Source: Salisediminibacterium halotolerans (lineage in GTDB: Bacteria; Bacillota; Bacilli; Bacillales; Salisediminibacteriaceae). Taken from it: a stretch of DNA of 64,000 bases. The stretch lies in NCBI RefSeq assembly GCF_003814815.1, contig NZ_RKQQ01000004.1, forward strand, positions 124,001-188,000. Reading direction: 5' to 3'. Positions 36,553-48,643 of the stretch are shown here, one piece after another. The notes under the pieces were generated by a model. The model was given only the letters and a program-made list of their open reading frames with translations. It was not told the origin of the DNA and made no database searches. Each line of letters begins with the position of its first letter. Positions within the stretch are counted from its first letter, which is position 1. A program made the translations under genes and the position numbers.

Positions 36553-37629
36553 ATGCGGAAAACACGTTCGTTTATCTTGCTGCTTTTGCTTCTCGCAGGC
36601 GCCTGCAGCAGTGCTGATAACAGCGCTTCTGGCAACGGCAATGCAGGTGCAAGTGTAAACAGTGAAGCTGATCAGCCGGATGACAAGGATGAAACAGAAG
36701 AAAACGACCCCGTTTCATCGAATGATTCAAATGAAGATAAAGAAAATATGTATCCCCTTTCAGGGAAGAAAACGGACAACAGCGTCGACCATCGCGCTTT
36801 TGGCCTGATGATCGAGGATTCGGCATTATCGAGACCGCAACAGGGGTTAAATGATGCGGATATTGTCTATGAAGCATTGACGGAAGGGCGAATTACCCGT
36901 CTGCTGGCGGTTTATCACAGTCAAGAAGCGGAGAGAATCGGCAATGTGCGCAGCGCGCGCAGTTACTTTGTCAAAGCAGCTGAACAGCTGAACGCCGGCT
37001 TCGTTTCCGCAGGAGGCAGTCCGGATGCCCGGACCCGCTTAGAAAGCGGAAATGATTTTGTCGATGCGCTGCAATATACGGATTATTTTGACCGAATTGA
37101 CAGCCGTCCTGCGCCGCATGACGTCTACACGTCTGTCGGAGGTGTATTTTCTGCAGCCGAAGAGGCGGGTGTAGCAACAGACGGACCGAAACCGCCGGAA
37201 CTGCCGTTCACAGACGAACTTTCAAACGCGCAAGGCGAACAAGCTGAACATGTTCATATAGATTTAAACAGCGCTGATAACAATGTTGAGTGGGAGTTTG
37301 ACGAAAGATACGGATACATGCGGACTGTCGGGGGCGAGGCAATGAAAGATAAACAATCAGGATCCCCGCAATCAGCGCGCAATGTGCTGCTGGTTGAGAC
37401 CGGTCATGACGTTGTCGATGATCAGGGGCGAAGAGACATTGATATCGAATCGGGCGGTAAGGGCCTGCTCTTGCAGGAAGGCCTTGTTCGAGAAGTATCC
37501 TGGCGAAATGAAGACGGACTGATCTTGCCTTATAAAGACGAAACTGAACTGAGTTTGCTTCCGGGTCAGACCTGGGTCCACTTCATCGAAAAAGCTGGCG
37601 GCGGTCTAAACGACCGGGTTGATTTTTAA
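36553..37629 (+). CDS. yerB: YerB-like lipoprotein (DUF3048)
   Basis: 358 aa. Signal peptide MRKTRSFILLLLLLAGAC with lipobox LAGAC, so it should be lipid-anchored outside the membrane. An acidic Ser/Asn/Glu-rich linker (residues ~25-75) leads into the DUF3048 region (DHRAFGLMIEDSALSRPQQGLNDADIVYEALTEGRITR and IGNVRSARSY). The frame extends back to 36508, but the ATG at 36553 follows GAGGTGAAC and begins the signal sequence. The function is unknown. It lies between yerA and yerC as in B. subtilis. Confidence 0.88.
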   Translation: MRKTRSFILLLLLLAGACSSADNSASGNGNAGASVNSEADQPDDKDETEENDPVSSNDSNEDKENMYPLSGKKTDNSVDHRAFGLMIEDSALSRPQQGLNDADIVYEALTEGRITRLLAVYHSQEAERIGNVRSARSYFVKAAEQLNAGFVSAGGSPDARTRLESGNDFVDALQYTDYFDRIDSRPAPHDVYTSVGGVFSAAEEAGVATDGPKPPELPFTDELSNAQGEQAEHVHIDLNSADNNVEWEFDERYGYMRTVGGEAMKDKQSGSPQSARNVLLVETGHDVVDDQGRRDIDIESGGKGLLLQEGLVREVSWRNEDGLILPYKDETELSLLPGQTWVHFIEKAGGGLNDRVDF

Positions 37630-37683
37630 ACGAAGCAGATTTTTAACGTGAATACGTATGAACAGAAAGGGCGGATGAGAAAG

Positions 37684-37983
37684 ATGCAAATTGATAAATT
37701 GCGCGGAAAAGAATTGGATCAGCTGTTTGAAGCGATTTTAAGCTTAAAAGATAAAGAAGAATGCTATCAGTTTTTCGATGACTTATGCACGATGAACGAA
37801 ATTCAATCGCTCGCGCAGCGTTTAGAGGTTGCCCGGATGCTTATGGACGGCGATACGTATCAGCATATTGAAAAAGATACCGGTGCCAGTACCGCGACGA
37901 TTTCCCGGGTGAAACGCTGCATTAATTACGGCAACGAAGGGTACAGGTTTTCGCTTGACCGCGTTTATCAAAAGCATGAATAA
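37684..37983 (+). CDS. yerC: YerC/TrpR-like helix-turn-helix protein
   Basis: 99 aa of the YerC/YecD family with a TrpR-type fold. QIDKLRGKELDQLFEAILSLKD and SLAQRLEVARMLMDG lead to the DNA-reading helix TGASTATISRVKRC. The ATG at 37684 has GGGCGG upstream and matches the known N-terminus MQIDKLRGKELDQLF; an in-frame ATG at 37675 is too close to that site. Probably a small DNA-binding regulator; the target is unknown. Confidence 0.88.
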   Translation: MQIDKLRGKELDQLFEAILSLKDKEECYQFFDDLCTMNEIQSLAQRLEVARMLMDGDTYQHIEKDTGASTATISRVKRCINYGNEGYRFSLDRVYQKHE

Positions 37984-37993
37984 AAGAACGTCT

Positions 37994-38026
37994 GACTCGG
38001 AGCGAATCGGCTTCGGGTCCTTTTTT
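37994..38026 (+). terminator. Terminator after yerC
   Basis: GACTCGGAGC and GCTTCGGGTC arms pair over ten positions (two G-U) with a six-base loop, followed by CTTTTTT. Confidence 0.8.
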
Positions 38027-38102
38027 ATCTCGAGAACGGCGGTGATTTTTGATATACTGTTTGAAGAAATGAGAATGAAACGATGAAGGGGAAATTTTAA
38101 CG

Positions 38103-38795
38103 ATGAAACCGTACTACGAATGGCGTCACGTCTTTAAACTGGATCCGGCTAAGCCGCTGTCTGATGATGCATTGGAGCAGCTGGCCGAGTCAGGAACAGA
38201 TGCAATCATTATTGGCGGAAGCGACGGCGTAACGGAAGAAAATACATTGGATTTACTTATGCGCGTTCGTCAATACAGCGTCACGTGTGCTTTAGAAGTG
38301 AGTACAATTCAAGCTTTGTCGCCCGGCTTTGATTATTATTTAATTCCGTCCGTTTTAAATGCCGCTGAAGTAACTTGGCTGAACGGCTTGCATCACCGGG
38401 CGTTGAAAGAATACGGACATATGATGCCGTTTCAAGAAGTGCTTTCAGAAGGCTATTGTGTCCTGAATGAAGACTCAACGGTTGCCCAGCTCACCGGAGC
38501 GAACACGAATCTGGACACAGAGGATGTGGTTGCTTACGCACGGATGACTGATCAGCTTTTTCATATGCCGATTTTTTATTTGGAATACAGCGGGACGTAC
38601 GGCTGTCCAGAGACAGTAGATGAAGTAAACCGGACGCTTGAACAGTCGCAGCTTTTTTACGGCGGGGGAATCGCCACGCCGGAACAGGCGGAAGAAATGG
38701 CTGCCAGCGCGGATACGATCGTTGTCGGCAACGTGATTTACGATGATCTCAAAAATGCGTTGAAAACTGTCGGGGCAGTCAAAACATACGCGTAA
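38103..38795 (+). CDS. pcrB: Heptaprenylglyceryl phosphate synthase
   Basis: 230 aa TIM-barrel prenyltransferase of the GGGP-synthase family. In Firmicutes it joins glycerol-1-phosphate and heptaprenyl diphosphate to make an archaeal-like ether lipid precursor. [12 protein letters not shown] at the start, [24 protein letters not shown] and [14 protein letters not shown] (phosphate loop) fit. GAAGGGGAAA lies upstream. A terminator hairpin follows, so pcrA has its own promoter. Confidence 0.93.
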   Translation: MKPYYEWRHVFKLDPAKPLSDDALEQLAESGTDAIIIGGSDGVTEENTLDLLMRVRQYSVTCALEVSTIQALSPGFDYYLIPSVLNAAEVTWLNGLHHRALKEYGHMMPFQEVLSEGYCVLNEDSTVAQLTGANTNLDTEDVVAYARMTDQLFHMPIFYLEYSGTYGCPETVDEVNRTLEQSQLFYGGGIATPEQAEEMAASADTIVVGNVIYDDLKNALKTVGAVKTYA

Positions 38796-38807
38796 CGAAC
38801 CGATCGG

Positions 38808-38833
38808 CAGCCGCTTTGGCGGCTGTACTTTTT
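38808..38833 (+). terminator. Terminator after pcrB
   Basis: CAGCCGC-TTTG-GCGGCTG followed by TACTTTTTG. Confidence 0.8.
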
Positions 38834-38888
38834 GTCGAAAGTCAAGTAAACTGCAAATATAAGAACGTATGTTTGGATGGTGATCATA

Positions 38889-41126
38889 ATGAAAGAAGCA
38901 ATGTTAAAGGGGCTCAACCCTGAACAGCAAGAAGCCGTGCAGCATACCGATGGGCCGCTATTGATTATGGCCGGTGCCGGAAGCGGAAAAACACGGGTAT
39001 TAACGAACCGGATCGCGTACCTTATCGGCGAAAAAGGCGTGCCGCATTGGTCGATCTTGGCGATAACGTTTACGAATAAGGCTGCGCGCGAAATGAAAGA
39101 ACGTGTTGCGAAAAATGTCGGTCCGGAAGCGGAAGAAATGTGGGTGTCGACGTTTCACTCGATGTGTGTCCGCATTTTGCGGCGGGATATCGACCGGATC
39201 GGTTTCAGCCGCAATTTCACGATTTTGGATGCGAGCGACCAGCAGACGGTGTTGAAGCGGATTGTTAAAGAGTTGAATATTGATTCAAAAAAATTCGATC
39301 CGCGCACATTGCTCGGGTCGATCAGTTCGGCGAAAAACGAACTGAAAACAGCTGCTGATTACGGCAAAACAGCGAATTCCTACTACGAACAAACTGTGCA
39401 GCAAGTGTATGAAGCTTATGAGCGCGAACTTAAGCGCAATCAGGCGCTCGATTTTGACGATCTGATTATGACAACGATTAAACTGTTTAAACAAGTATCC
39501 GAAGTGCTGGAATACTATCAGCGCCGGTTCCGCTACATTATGGTCGACGAGTATCAAGACACGAACCGTGCCCAGTACGTGCTCGTTAACCTGATGGCTG
39601 AACGTCACAAAAATTTGTGCGTTGTCGGGGATTCCGATCAGTCGATTTACAAATGGCGCGGCGCCGATATTCAAAATATTTTATCGTTTGAAAAAGATTA
39701 TCCGGACGCGAAAGTCGTCATGCTTGAAAAAAATTACCGTTCATCTAAACGGATCTTGGATGCGGCGAATAAGGTCATCGATCAAAATCAAGGCCGGAAG
39801 CCGAAAAATCTTTGGACGGATAATCATCCGGGCGAAAAAATCGTCCAATATGAAGCAGGCAACGAACACGAAGAAGCCCGCTTTATCGTCGGTGAAATTC
39901 AAGAAAAGATCAAGCAAAATGAAGCAACCCCGGCTGATATTGCCGTATTGTACCGCACAAACGCGCAGTCGCGTGTGATGGAAGAACTGCTCGTAAAGTC
40001 GAATATGCCGTACACGATAGTCGGCGGGACGAAGTTCTACGACCGTAAAGAAATCAAAGATTTGCTCGCCTATTTGCGCGTGATTGCCAACCCGGATGAT
40101 GATATCAGTCTGCGGCGGATTATCAATGTTCCTAAACGGGGGATCGGCCAGTCAACCGTCGATAAATTAGACCGTTATGCAGCAGACCGCGATATCAGCT
40201 TAATGGAAATGCTTGATGAAGTCAGTCAAGTCGGACTGAGTGCACGGTTCACCCGGAGTCTCGAAGCGTTCCGCGATCATATGCGCAACTGGATACAAAT
40301 GCAGGACTATCTTCCTGTCAGTGAGCTGATTGAAGAACTGTTAGAAAAGACCGGTTATCGCAAAGTGTTGAAAGAGGATCAATCCCTCGAATCTGAAGGC
40401 CGATTGGAAAATATTGATGAATTTTTGACCGTTGCTAAAGAATTTGAAGATGCGAGCGAAGACAAAACATTAATTGCTTTTTTAACCGATCTGGCACTTG
40501 TCGCGGACATTGATAAAGTGGAGGAAGAAGACGAAAAAGAAGAAAAAGTGCTGTTGATGACGCTGCATTCTGCCAAAGGTCTCGAATTTCCGTACGTTTT
40601 TCTCATCGGGCTTGAAGAAGGGGTATTTCCGCACAGCCGTTCTTTGATGGAAGAAAAGGAAATGGAAGAAGAGCGCCGCTTGGCGTACGTCGGCATTACC
40701 CGGGCGGAAAAACAGTTGTATATGACAAGAGCAGCAAGGAGAACAATGTTTGGTAAAACAAATGCGAATCCTGCTTCCCGCTTTTTAAGCGAGGTTCCCG
40801 ACGAACTGATTGAACGAAAAGCAAAAGATGGCGGGCTCCCGAAAGATAAAGATTTGCCGTGGAAAAAAGAAGCGGCGGAGCGCTCCGATGCAACCGGGGC
40901 GCGCGTTGGAGCACAGTCTGCCCGAAGTCCGAAACCGCAGCCGACATCGACCGGAGGCGCGTCATTTGAATGGCACGTCGGCGATAAAGCGAAACACGGG
41001 AAGTGGGGAGTCGGCACTGTCGTCAGCGCCCGCGGAGACGGGGAAAATACGGAGTTGGATATCGCTTTTCCTGAAGTCGGCGTCAAACGGCTGGCAGCGA
41101 AATTCGCACCGATCACGAAAGAATAA
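38889..41126 (+). CDS. pcrA: ATP-dependent DNA helicase PcrA
   Basis: 745 aa superfamily 1A 3'-5' helicase for repair and replication of rolling-circle plasmids. Walker [19 protein letters not shown] (~residue 35), [14 protein letters not shown], Walker [22 protein letters not shown] and VYFITRAEK-type motif [10 protein letters not shown] are in order. The C-terminal ~50 residues form a Tudor-like end ([15 protein letters not shown]) that binds RNA polymerase. The ATG at 38889 has GGATGGTGAT upstream; an in-frame ATG at 38877 lacks one. Twelve bases separate it from ligA. Confidence 0.96.
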   Translation: MKEAMLKGLNPEQQEAVQHTDGPLLIMAGAGSGKTRVLTNRIAYLIGEKGVPHWSILAITFTNKAAREMKERVAKNVGPEAEEMWVSTFHSMCVRILRRDIDRIGFSRNFTILDASDQQTVLKRIVKELNIDSKKFDPRTLLGSISSAKNELKTAADYGKTANSYYEQTVQQVYEAYERELKRNQALDFDDLIMTTIKLFKQVSEVLEYYQRRFRYIMVDEYQDTNRAQYVLVNLMAERHKNLCVVGDSDQSIYKWRGADIQNILSFEKDYPDAKVVMLEKNYRSSKRILDAANKVIDQNQGRKPKNLWTDNHPGEKIVQYEAGNEHEEARFIVGEIQEKIKQNEATPADIAVLYRTNAQSRVMEELLVKSNMPYTIVGGTKFYDRKEIKDLLAYLRVIANPDDDISLRRIINVPKRGIGQSTVDKLDRYAADRDISLMEMLDEVSQVGLSARFTRSLEAFRDHMRNWIQMQDYLPVSELIEELLEKTGYRKVLKEDQSLESEGRLENIDEFLTVAKEFEDASEDKTLIAFLTDLALVADIDKVEEEDEKEEKVLLMTLHSAKGLEFPYVFLIGLEEGVFPHSRSLMEEKEMEEERRLAYVGITRAEKQLYMTRAARRTMFGKTNANPASRFLSEVPDELIERKAKDGGLPKDKDLPWKKEAAERSDATGARVGAQSARSPKPQPTSTGGASFEWHVGDKAKHGKWGVGTVVSARGDGENTELDIAFPEVGVKRLAAKFAPITKE

Positions 41127-43154
<2,028 letters not shown>

Positions 43155-43245
43155 ATGCTGAAAACTCTTGCTGCCTCCTGGTAGACCGCTTTGCCAGATT
43201 GTGAGAAAATAAAACTGTCTTAATTGTAACCGGGAGAGTGTAATC

Positions 43246-44448
43246 ATGAAAAAAATCACAGGCACGGTTTTCTTCTTTGCCGCCGGGCTCGCTGTTTTAA
43301 CTGGCTGCGCGCCGGATGTGAATCAAGCGAACGAAGAGGAAAATGAAGACGATGTCATCGTCGTTGAGGAAACAGAAGAAGAGGAAGAAGAGCCGGAATA
43401 CAGAGTGACGCCTACGATTGATTCACCGGACGATTTCTACCGCAACGTTTTGCGCGACGGGACTTACGAGCGCAGCGAAGCGCGGGGAAATGTGGCTCAC
43501 GCGATGGGCAACCGAATCGATATCGATCAGTTTGAGATGGGTTTAATGGAAATAGCGACAGACCGGTTCAGCCCGGATGACTACTATTTTTCTGAAGGCA
43601 CTTTTTTATCCGGAAATGAAATTAATTATTGGCTTCGGCGTCAAGCGGACGAAGAAGGCTATGAATTCGGATTGAATCCGTCTTTGGGAGACGGTGACGA
43701 CCAAGAAGAACAAATGCGTGATCAGCCGCTCGTCATTTCGCATATTATGGAGCATAATTATTATTCCGGAAACGGCGATGACGATGTAAGCTTAAGCGGG
43801 ATTGTCCTCGGGGTGTCGATCCGTTCTGTTTATTATTTTCAAACGGAAGATGACGACGGCGGCCTGTATTTTCATGAAGAAAACGTAGATGAAAACTACG
43901 CTGATGAACATGCTGAACAGGCTGCCCAAGTGATGGTTGAACGGATGCGGGCAAAAGAAGGTGCTGAAGAGGTGCCGATTCAAGTCGTTTTCTACCGTGA
44001 AGAAGAACGCGGAGCGGTTGCACCGGGATCATTTTATCAAATGGCAGATGTTCCCGAAGGAGAAACGGAGATTACTGAATGGGAAGCGATCAGCGAAGAA
44101 CAGCTCGTTTTCCCGTCTGCGGAGGCGCGTGAGAAAGACGCCAACCTGTCGGCGAATTTTACTCAGTTTACAGAAGGGATCGATGAGTTTTACGGCCGTA
44201 CAGTCGGTGTTATTGGGAACGGGCGCTATAAAGACGGCAACTTGGATCAAATGGTGATCGATATAAACCTTCAATCACCGGGACAAGCAGAAGTCATCGC
44301 TTTGGCACAATTTATCGCCGGGGAACTGGAGGACACCTTAAACGCTCAAGTGCCTGTTCATTTATATTTGAATTCTGTCAACGGCTCTGAAGGCATTGTC
44401 ATTCACCATCCCGGTCAGGAACCTTATATTCATATTAACCGATCGTAA
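43246..44448 (+). CDS. yerH: CamS-family lipoprotein (YerH)
   Basis: 400 aa. Lipoprotein signal MKKITGTVFFFAAGLAVLTGC with the Cys at 21; the following ~30 residues are almost all Glu/Asp. The rest matches the CamS family (RNVLRDGTYERSEARGNVAHAMGNRID … HIMEHNYYSG). In related bacteria the signal peptide of CamS gives rise to the cAM373-type peptide pheromone; here the residues before the Cys are GLAVLTG. GGGAGAG precedes the ATG. Its function in Bacillus is unknown. Genome position after ligA is as in B. subtilis. Confidence 0.88.
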   Translation: MKKITGTVFFFAAGLAVLTGCAPDVNQANEEENEDDVIVVEETEEEEEEPEYRVTPTIDSPDDFYRNVLRDGTYERSEARGNVAHAMGNRIDIDQFEMGLMEIATDRFSPDDYYFSEGTFLSGNEINYWLRRQADEEGYEFGLNPSLGDGDDQEEQMRDQPLVISHIMEHNYYSGNGDDDVSLSGIVLGVSIRSVYYFQTEDDDGGLYFHEENVDENYADEHAEQAAQVMVERMRAKEGAEEVPIQVVFYREEERGAVAPGSFYQMADVPEGETEITEWEAISEEQLVFPSAEAREKDANLSANFTQFTEGIDEFYGRTVGVIGNGRYKDGNLDQMVIDINLQSPGQAEVIALAQFIAGELEDTLNAQVPVHLYLNSVNGSEGIVIHHPGQEPYIHINRS

Positions 44449-44459
44449 CGAACGGCAAG

Positions 44460-44495
44460 CTGCTGAACATCGTCTTGTTCAGCAGTATTTCTTTT
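44460..44495 (+). terminator. Terminator after yerH
   Basis: CTGCTGAACA/TGTTCAGCAG perfect 10-bp stem with a six-base loop, then a T-rich tail. Confidence 0.8.
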
Positions 44496-44503
44496 GGGCA
44501 GGA

Positions 44504-44532
44504 TTGCCTGCATTACAGCAATTTGATATGAT
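44504..44532 (+). promoter_or_regulatory. Promoter of gatCAB
   Basis: TTGCCT (44504-44509), a 17-bp spacer and TATGAT (44527-44532), 55 bp before gatC. Confidence 0.6.
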
Positions 44533-44586
44533 CAATTCATTGCTGACAATTCAGATAACAACAGCCTATTAAACGGAGGTGGAGAG

Positions 44587-44877
44587 ATGTCCCGTATAAC
44601 GAAAGAACAAATCGAGCATGTTGCTCATTTAGCCCGTTTGTCTTTTACTGACGAAGAATTGAATGAATTCACTGATACGCTCGGTCAAATTATTGAATTT
44701 GCCGAACAGTTGAACGAAGTTGATACAGACGGGGTCGAGCCGACGTCGCACGCAACAGAGGTGCATAACGTTTTGCGCGAAGATGAAACGAAGCCGTCCC
44801 CTGCACGTGAAAACTCAATGAGAAATGCGCCAGATCAAGAAAACGGCCAGTATAAAGTGCCGTCCGTTTTGGAATAG
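44587..44877 (+). CDS. gatC: Aspartyl/glutamyl-tRNA amidotransferase subunit C
   Basis: 96 aa. Small subunit that clamps GatA and GatB together in the enzyme that turns Glu-tRNA(Gln) (and Asp-tRNA(Asn)) into the amidated form. ITKEQIEHVAHLARLSFTDEE and DGVEPTSHATEVHNVLREDE are typical. GGAGGTGGAG precedes the ATG. First of three closely spaced genes. Confidence 0.95.
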   Translation: MSRITKEQIEHVAHLARLSFTDEELNEFTDTLGQIIEFAEQLNEVDTDGVEPTSHATEVHNVLREDETKPSPARENSMRNAPDQENGQYKVPSVLE

Positions 44878-44891
44878 GGAGGTGACGATAA

Positions 44892-46346
44892 ATGATAGAC
44901 CAATCAATAAAGACAATGAAAGAAAAATTAGCTTCAGGCGACATCACTGTTCGGCAGCTCGTTGATGCATCGATCGAACGGATTGAAGAAGTGGACGGAA
45001 CAGTCGGAGCATTTTTACGGCTTGATAAAGAAGGTGCCCGCCTTGAAGCAGACCGCCTGGATATGCAGCTGATGGACGGAAAGATGACAGCATCTGCGGT
45101 ATTAGCGGGCATTCCGGTCGGCATCAAAGACAATATTGTTACAAAAGATATTACGACGACGTGCGCAAGCGCGATCTTGTCAAACTTCGATCCGATTCAT
45201 AATGCAACCGTAGTTAACCGTCTCCACGAAGCTGGAACGGTGACGATCGGCAAGTTAAATATGGATGAATTTGCCATGGGTTCCTCGAATGAAAATTCAT
45301 CGTTTCATGTGGTGAAAAACCCTTGGAATCTTGCGAAAGTTCCCGGCGGTTCAAGCGGCGGTTCGGCAGCAGCTGTTGCAGCCGGAGAAGTACCGTTTAC
45401 GCTCGGAAGCGATACAGGCGGCTCGATTCGGCAGCCGGCCTCTTACTGCGGTGTGACAGGATTAAAGCCGACGTACGGCAGGGTGTCACGTTTCGGGCTC
45501 GTCGCTTACGCGTCTTCGCTCGATCAAATCGGTCCGATTACCCGCTCAGCCGAGGACAGCGCCTATGTTATGCAGGCGATTGCCGGGCACGATGCCGCGG
45601 ATTCGACGAGTGCAAATGTCGATGTTCCCGATTACACAGAAAAATTATACGCCGATGTCAGCGGCTTAAAGGCGGCGGTTCCGGCGGAATACTTAGGCGA
45701 TGGCATTGATGAAGGGGTTAAATCCCGGGTGAAAGAGGCGATCGCAGTTTTAGAAGAACAAGGGATCGCTTGGGAAGAAGTGTCGCTCCCGTATTCGAAA
45801 TACGCGCTGCCGACGTATTATATTCTTGCCTCATCAGAAGCTTCGGCAAATTTGGCCCGTTTTGACGGGATTCGTTACGGCGTGCGCCACGAGTCGGATA
45901 ATTTAATTGATACGTATAAAAAATCACGAAGCGAAGGGTTCGGCGAAGAAGTTAAACGCCGGATTATGCTGGGAACGTTCGCTTTAAGCACCGGTTACTA
46001 TGACGCTTATTACAAAAAAGCGCAAAAAGTCCGGACGTTGATTAAACAAGATTTTGATAAAATTTTCGAGCGTTTTGACCTGATCATTGGACCGACAGCG
46101 CCGACGACAGCGTTTGGTCTCGGGGAAGAATTGGACGATCCTTTAACAATGTACGCGAACGATATTTTGACGATCCCGGTTAATCTCGCCGGTGTTCCTG
46201 CGATCAGTGTGCCGTGCGGATTTTCTGACAGCTTGCCGGTCGGCCTGCAAATCATCGGTAAACATTTTGACGAAGCGACTGTCTTGCAAGTTGCAAATGC
46301 TTATCAACAACAGACCGATTTCCACACGGCAAAGCCGGATCTGTAA
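44892..46346 (+). CDS. gatA: Glutamyl-tRNA(Gln) amidotransferase subunit A
   Basis: 484 aa amidase-signature enzyme releasing ammonia from glutamine for GatB. The catalytic Lys in [10 protein letters not shown] (~residue 79) and Ser-cis-Ser in [14 protein letters not shown] and [12 protein letters not shown] (Ser ~154 and ~178) are intact. GAGGTGA precedes the ATG, 14 bases after gatC. Confidence 0.96.
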   Translation: MIDQSIKTMKEKLASGDITVRQLVDASIERIEEVDGTVGAFLRLDKEGARLEADRLDMQLMDGKMTASAVLAGIPVGIKDNIVTKDITTTCASAILSNFDPIHNATVVNRLHEAGTVTIGKLNMDEFAMGSSNENSSFHVVKNPWNLAKVPGGSSGGSAAAVAAGEVPFTLGSDTGGSIRQPASYCGVTGLKPTYGRVSRFGLVAYASSLDQIGPITRSAEDSAYVMQAIAGHDAADSTSANVDVPDYTEKLYADVSGLKAAVPAEYLGDGIDEGVKSRVKEAIAVLEEQGIAWEEVSLPYSKYALPTYYILASSEASANLARFDGIRYGVRHESDNLIDTYKKSRSEGFGEEVKRRIMLGTFALSTGYYDAYYKKAQKVRTLIKQDFDKIFERFDLIIGPTAPTTAFGLGEELDDPLTMYANDILTIPVNLAGVPAISVPCGFSDSLPVGLQIIGKHFDEATVLQVANAYQQQTDFHTAKPDL

Positions 46347-46361
46347 GAGAGGGGGAGACGT

Positions 46362-47795
46362 ATGAATTTTGAAACGATCATTGGACTTGAAGTGCACGTT
46401 GAACTGAAAACGAACTCGAAAATATTTTGCAGCTGTTCGAACGCTTTTGGCGCTGAACCGAATTCAAATACATGCCCTGTATGTCTCGGTCATCCCGGCG
46501 TATTGCCTGTTTTGAACCGGGAAGCCGTGAACTTCGCCGTTAAAGCAGCGATGGCTTTAAATTGTGAAATCGCTGAAGAAACGAAATTTGACCGGAAAAA
46601 TTACTTTTACCCGGACAACCCAAAGGCTTACCAAATATCGCAATTTGATCAGCCGATCGGAGAAAACGGCTGGATTGATATTCACGTCAACGGTCAATCT
46701 AAACGAATCGGGATTACCCGGCTTCATTTAGAAGAAGACGCAGGAAAACTGACGCATATGGAAGAGGATGGTTATTCGCTCGTCGACTACAACCGTGTCG
46801 GAACCCCGCTGGTCGAGATTGTCTCAGAACCGGACATTGAAAGCCCGGAAGAAGCTTATGCGTATTTGGAAAAACTGAAGGCGATTATGCAGTATACGGA
46901 AGTTTCCGACTGTAAAATGGAAGAAGGTTCGCTTCGCTGTGACGCGAACATTTCCCTGCGTCCGAAAGACACAGAGCCGTTTGGCACGAAGACCGAGCTG
47001 AAAAACTTAAACTCGTTTACGCACGTGCAAAAAGGTCTCGCCCATGAAGAAGAGCGGCAGGCAGAGGTGTTAAATGAAGGCGGCGAGATTCTCCAGGAAA
47101 CGCGCCGTTGGGATGAAGGACTTAAGAAGACGATCTTGATGCGTGTGAAGGAAGGTTCGGACGATTACCGTTACTTCCCAGATCCTGACCTTGTCAAGCT
47201 GAATATAGACGAAGCTTGGAAAGAAAGCATCAGAAAACAAATTCCTGAACTTCCTGATGCGAGACAAAAACGATACATTGAAACGCATGGGCTGCCGGCT
47301 TACGATGCGGAAGTCATAACGAAACAAAAAGCGATGAGCGATTTCTTTGAAGAAGTGCTCGCTGAGGGCGGCCCGGCTAAACAAGCGGCGAATTGGCTGA
47401 TGGGTGAAGTGAACGCTTATTTAAATCAGCACGAGTTAGAGATGCAAGATGTTCCGCTGACACCTAAAGCGCTCGCGGACATGATCAATATGATTGAAAA
47501 AGGAACGATCTCATCAAAGATTGCCAAGCAAGTTTTTAAAGAACTGATTGAAAACGGCGGCGATCCTGAAACAGTCGTGAAAGAAAAAGGTCTCGTACAA
47601 ATCAGTGATGACGCGGCGATTCGCGCGATGGTCAACGATGCGCTCGATCAAAACCCGCAGTCGGTTGAAGATTACCAAAACGGCAAAGATAAAGCGATCG
47701 GCTTTTTAGTCGGTCAAGTGATGAAAGCAAGCCGCGGCAAAGCGAATCCGCAAATGGTAAACGAACTGTTAACTGAAGAGATAAAGAAACGCTGA
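46362..47795 (+). CDS. gatB: Glutamyl-tRNA(Gln) amidotransferase subunit B
   Basis: 477 aa. Binds and phosphorylates the misacylated tRNA and receives ammonia from GatA. Starts [16 protein letters not shown]; zinc ligands in FCSCSNAFG and [11 protein letters not shown], the kinase motif [17 protein letters not shown] and a C-terminal YqeY-like domain (ending [13 protein letters not shown]) are present. AGAGAGGGGGAG precedes the ATG. Confidence 0.96.
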   Translation: MNFETIIGLEVHVELKTNSKIFCSCSNAFGAEPNSNTCPVCLGHPGVLPVLNREAVNFAVKAAMALNCEIAEETKFDRKNYFYPDNPKAYQISQFDQPIGENGWIDIHVNGQSKRIGITRLHLEEDAGKLTHMEEDGYSLVDYNRVGTPLVEIVSEPDIESPEEAYAYLEKLKAIMQYTEVSDCKMEEGSLRCDANISLRPKDTEPFGTKTELKNLNSFTHVQKGLAHEEERQAEVLNEGGEILQETRRWDEGLKKTILMRVKEGSDDYRYFPDPDLVKLNIDEAWKESIRKQIPELPDARQKRYIETHGLPAYDAEVITKQKAMSDFFEEVLAEGGPAKQAANWLMGEVNAYLNQHELEMQDVPLTPKALADMINMIEKGTISSKIAKQVFKELIENGGDPETVVKEKGLVQISDDAAIRAMVNDALDQNPQSVEDYQNGKDKAIGFLVGQVMKASRGKANPQMVNELLTEEIKKR

Positions 47796-47800
47796 TAAGT

Positions 47801-47895
47801 AAAGCCGCTTCCGACACACTGTGCGATCGGATCCCCAAAAGCCAGATCAACGGATCTCACTTTTGGGGATCGCCACAATGCGGAAGCGGCTTTTG
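47801..47895. terminator. Long imperfect palindrome/terminator after gatB
   Basis: The outer arms AAAGCCGCTTCCG (47801-47813) and CGGAAGCGGCTTT (47881-47893) are perfect; inner arms GATCCCCAAAAG (47830-47841) and CTTTTGGGGATC (47860-47871) are perfect; CACTGTGCGATC and GATCGCCACAATG between them also largely pair. The whole 93 bp folds into one long hairpin ending in TTTT, much longer than the other terminators here. Confidence 0.75.
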
Positions 47896-47912
47896 TATGT
47901 ATTACGTTTTGC

Positions 47913-48116
47913 TTAATTCATTTCAGATAAAGGTGAACGGCATTCAAAGTCAAGGTCTAACGGAAACCAAGATTGTTCGATATTCGGCGTGCCTCCTGTT
48001 TCCTCGCAAAGGTTTTCCGCTTCGGCAAGGTTTTGCTGTGTTAAGTATGAGAGACCGGCGAAAATTGTGATAAGCAAGAGCGCAGTTACGAGCAGCCAAC
48101 GAAAACGAGATGTCAA
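47913..48116 (-). CDS. Small membrane or exported protein (67 aa)
   Basis: Reading from the TTG at 48116, which has AAAGGAGGG five bases upstream, gives TSRFRWLLVTALLLITIFAGLSYLTQQNLAEAE then a 30-residue polar part with two cysteines (NLCEETGG and FECRSP). One N-terminal helix with a positive start suggests a single-pass protein or signal anchor, with the cysteines outside where they could pair. The frame extends to 48359 but that part is A/T-rich intergenic sequence without a ribosome site. The family is not recognised. Confidence 0.65.
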   Translation of the reverse strand: MTSRFRWLLVTALLLITIFAGLSYLTQQNLAEAENLCEETGGTPNIEQSWFPLDLDFECRSPLSEMN

Positions 48117-48401
48117 CTTATCCCTCCTTTCTACTTGTAATGTAACATGGTTTAAATTGTATGTCTGTAAAAAATACTGAAAAGTTGAAAAAGTTATTAT
48201 TTTCAAGGAAAATCGTGAATTTTTAAGAATGAAAGAGATAATCGCTGCAGAAATAAAAATCTGAATATTTACAATTATTAATATATTGTGTACGCTACCA
48301 CTAAGCAATAAAGATTGCTTAAATTTGTCGAAGGAGGGAAGCCGTCGTAATACCTGCAACCATCATGTAAAGGAGGGCAGCGATACGTTTAAGTCCAAAC
48401 A

Positions 48402-48479
48402 ATGTTTAACGGACTTGTATACACGATGATTGCAAAGGAGATGGTTAATCAATTTATGGAATGTGACTTAAAAACGTAA
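48402..48479 (+). CDS. Possible micro-protein (25 aa)
   Basis: ATG to TAA gives MFNGLVYTMIAKEMVNQFME plus five residues, an amphipathic helix-like peptide. The stop codon runs into the 5' arm of the terminator hairpin at 48478, as expected for a real short transcript. No good ribosome site is within 15 bases of the ATG (the nearest AAGGAGGG is ~24 bases away), so it may be a leader or small RNA instead. The peptide is not recognised. Confidence 0.3.
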   Translation: MFNGLVYTMIAKEMVNQFMECDLKT

Positions 48480-48516
48480 CGGCCCCGTCTCGGTAATTGA
48501 GGCAGGGGCCGTTTTC
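48478..48516 (+). terminator. Terminator upstream of dgkB
   Basis: AACGGCCCCG and its partner AGGGGCCGTT (arms 48478-48491 and 48499-48513) with a T-rich tail. No annotated gene precedes it on the plus strand within 680 bp, which implies an unassigned transcript. Confidence 0.8.
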
Positions 48517-48643
48517 TTGTGATAACGGAATTGAACAAGTCAGAATCGATTGTTCTCTGGCGAATTCCTTTTCTTTACGGTGTAATCCATGTATACTGTC
48601 GGTGTAGCGAGTGAGAGAGAAGCACCGGTTTGGAGGTTTTGGC

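Larger units (their letters stand above)
48117..48643. other. Intergenic region upstream of dgkB
   Basis: This 527-bp stretch is A/T-rich at the left. It contains a perfect inverted repeat TAAGCAAT-AAAG-ATTGCTTA (48302-48321), two AAGGAGGG sequences (48330 and 48371 areas), a possible 25-codon frame (48402-48479) and a strong hairpin terminator (48478-48516). A short transcript on the plus strand ending at that terminator is likely. The last ~90 bp should hold the dgkB promoter (TATACT near 48593). Confidence 0.5.

Noticed and set aside
48117-48359. N-terminal extension of the small minus-strand protein
   Set aside because: A/T-rich intergenic DNA with no ribosome site; the TTG at 48116 is preceded by AAAGGAGGG.
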